A stretch of DNA of 64,000 nucleotides from CAVQGM01 sp963712065 (lineage in GTDB: Bacteria; Actinomycetota; Acidimicrobiia; Acidimicrobiales; Acidimicrobilacustridaceae), in assembly GCA_963712065.1 (NCBI GenBank), contig CAVQGM010000001.1:1798001-1862000 (forward strand), written 5' to 3'. The notes beneath the pieces were generated by a model. The model made no database searches and was not told the DNA's origin. It saw nothing but the letters and a program-made list of their open reading frames with translations. Made by a program: the position numbers and the translations under genes. Positions within the stretch are counted from its first letter, which is position 1. The number at the start of each line of letters is the position of its first letter. Below are positions 62,652 through 64,000 of this stretch, piece by piece.

Positions 62652-63586
62652 CGTCGGCCGACCAGGTACTTGAAGACCGACTCGAGGTCGTCGTCGAGCG
62701 GCGCCACCTCGAGCAGTCGGGCCCCCCGGGCGGCGGCCACCGATGCCACCGTCTTCCGGAACAGGGCCACGTCGGTGGTGTCCACGAGGACCGTCTCGTC
62801 GTCGACGAGCAGCACCCCGACGGCGGCGGCCGCCTCCAGCAGGCCGGTCGCCACCGCTCGGGCCCGGTCGCTGCGCACCCGGACCCGGTGGGGCCGATCG
62901 TCCATGAGCGCTCGAATGCCACGGAAGTCACCCTCGGCGGCCAGCCGGCCCTGGGCGATGACCAGCACCCGGGACCCGAAGCGCTCGACCTCGTCGAGCA
63001 CGTGGCTCGACACGATGACGCACCGTCCCTCGTCGCCGAGCCGGTGGAACAGATCGATCATGTGCAGCCGTTGTCGCGGGTCGAGGCCGGTGAGGGGCTC
63101 GTCGAGGATGACCACCTCGGGGTCGTGGACGATGGCCTGGGCCACCTTCACCCGCTGGCGCATGCCCTTGGAGTAGGTGGAGACCGGCCGGTGCATCTCC
63201 GGGTCGAGCTCGACCACGCCGAGCGCCCGTCGGGCCTCCCCGTCCGGGTCCGCCAACTTGGCCAGCACTGCGCCCAGGCGCACGAACTCGAAGGCGCTCA
63301 GCACCTCGAACACCGCTTCCTGCTGCGGCACCAGGCCGATGCGCTCGGTGAGGGCCAGATCGCGGTGGGGGTCCATGCCGAGCACCCGCACCGTGCCCTG
63401 CGACGGCGGGGTGAGCCCGGCGAGCATCCGCAGCATCGTCGACTTGCCGGCGCCGTTGGGCCCGAGCAGGGCGGTGACCCCGTGCCCCACCGAGAACGTC
63501 ACGTCGGACACCGCGACCAGGTCGCCGAACCACTTCGAGACGTGCTCGGCCTCGAGGACCGCCGCCCCGGACGAGGGGAGGCTCAT
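62648..63586 (-). CDS. ABC transporter ATP-binding protein
   Basis: 312 residues from the ATG at 63586, overlapping the previous stop (ATGA). Walker A GPNGAGKST (about 45), Q loop VPQQEAV, signature YSKGMRQRV, Walker B VVILDEPLTGLDP and switch His in SSHVL. The C-terminal 90 residues form the DUF4162-like extension of multidrug or antibiotic exporters. Intact ATPase with two separate permeases. Confidence 0.96.
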   Translation of the reverse strand: MSLPSSGAAVLEAEHVSKWFGDLVAVSDVTFSVGHGVTALLGPNGAGKSTMLRMLAGLTPPSQGTVRVLGMDPHRDLALTERIGLVPQQEAVFEVLSAFEFVRLGAVLAKLADPDGEARRALGVVELDPEMHRPVSTYSKGMRQRVKVAQAIVHDPEVVILDEPLTGLDPRQRLHMIDLFHRLGDEGRCVIVSSHVLDEVERFGSRVLVIAQGRLAAEGDFRGIRALMDDRPHRVRVRSDRARAVATGLLEAAAAVGVLLVDDETVLVDTTDVALFRKTVASVAAARGARLLEVAPLDDDLESVFKYLVGRR

Positions 63587-64000
63587 CGCGTCACCGTCAT
63601 GCGCCGGTACCGCAGCCAGACGGTGACCGCGAACAGCGCCGTCCACCCGACGTAGGCGGCCATCAGCGTGCCGGTCGACACGTCGAGCCGGCTCCACTCG
63701 CCGGTCTGGCCGTAGATGCGCTGCACGAGCTCGAACGGCAGGCCGAACAGGTTGAGGACGTAGAGCCAGCCCGGGGCGTCGGCGCCCTCGACGAGGGCGC
63801 TGGCCACCGCCGCGCTCCCCAGCAGGACGAGGATCACCGCGGCCGACGCCGCCGCCTTGCGGGTGGTGGTCGACGAGACGGCCAGGCTGAGGGCCGACGG
63901 CAACAGCCCGACGACCATGCCGGCGAGGACGATCTGCGCGGCGAGCCGGGCCACGTCGTCGGGCCCCTCGGGCCCGGTGCCGGCGACGGTGCGGGCGACG
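63583..64000 (-). CDS. ABC transporter permease, C-terminal part (5' end outside window)
   Basis: The frame is open to the window edge, so the start lies beyond 64000; about 138 residues are visible. Three hydrophobic segments with LNLFGLPFELVQRIYGQ between the second and third resemble ABC-2 permeases. Its stop overlaps the ATPase start (ATGA). It is the first visible gene of the exporter operon. Confidence 0.82.
   Translation of the reverse strand, partial: VARTVAGTGPEGPDDVARLAAQIVLAGMVVGLLPSALSLAVSSTTTRKAAASAAVILVLLGSAAVASALVEGADAPGWLYVLNLFGLPFELVQRIYGQTGEWSRLDVSTGTLMAAYVGWTALFAVTVWLRYRRMTVTR

Overview
The window is 64 kb of very GC-rich, densely coded actinobacterial chromosome. GTG and TTG starts, ATGA/GTGA stop-start overlaps and strong G+C third-position bias are seen throughout. 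CarD, several F420-type oxidoreductases, a MoxR/DUF58/DUF4129 operon, GatCAB and a PASTA kinase all fit an actinobacterium. A deep-branching class such as Acidimicrobiia is my guess from gene content; there is no rRNA here to prove it. I see no tRNA or rRNA gene, insertion sequence, prophage or CRISPR array. No gap between genes exceeds 300 bases; the largest is 261 bp, between carD and the vWA gene.

Region 1 (0-11.3 kb) is the most unusual part: a cell-surface island. In order it encodes the end of a PstS-like binding protein, a WxL-like surface protein, a DUF916/DUF3324 membrane protein, two membrane-anchored proteins with neocarzinostatin-like domains, an LPRTG protein with a Thr-rich stalk, a PstS-like protein carrying its own neocarzinostatin-like domain, and a sortase-fold membrane protein that has lost all three catalytic residues. 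At least five proteins share the same two-disulfide neocarzinostatin-like pattern. A small membrane protein and carD follow.

Region 2 (11.5-36.8 kb) is mixed. It holds a second LPRTG protein (vWA plus DUF11), convergent with leuA, which is preceded by a leucine-codon leader peptide and attenuator. Next come a GGDEF-EAL regulator, an AmpC-type serine hydrolase, a GluR0-like ligand-gated channel, F420-type (LLM) oxidoreductases, an acyltransferase, and an OmpR-type two-component system divergent from a small secreted protein. The region ends with a nitroreductase, NifU-like and MeaB proteins, mscL, enoyl-CoA hydratase, an IMPase-like protein, rhomboid protease, galT and methyltransferases.

Region 3 (36.9-43.6 kb) is the DUF4129 / DUF4350 / MoxR / DUF58 operon with a convergent SpoIIM-like protein and an RDD protein.

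Region 4 (43.6-64 kb) is mostly housekeeping. It contains a cysteine desulfurase read directly into mnmA, a MetE-like protein, ligA, a HAD hydrolase, a PASTA Ser/Thr kinase, an MFS exporter, SCP2 and ferredoxin genes, gatCAB, a lipoprotein, a GNAT/Eis-like gene, a MATE transporter and an ABC exporter cut by the window end. mnmA, ligA and the GNAT gene each carry single-base frameshifts. Since mnmA and ligA are normally required genes, sequence or assembly error is as likely as true decay.
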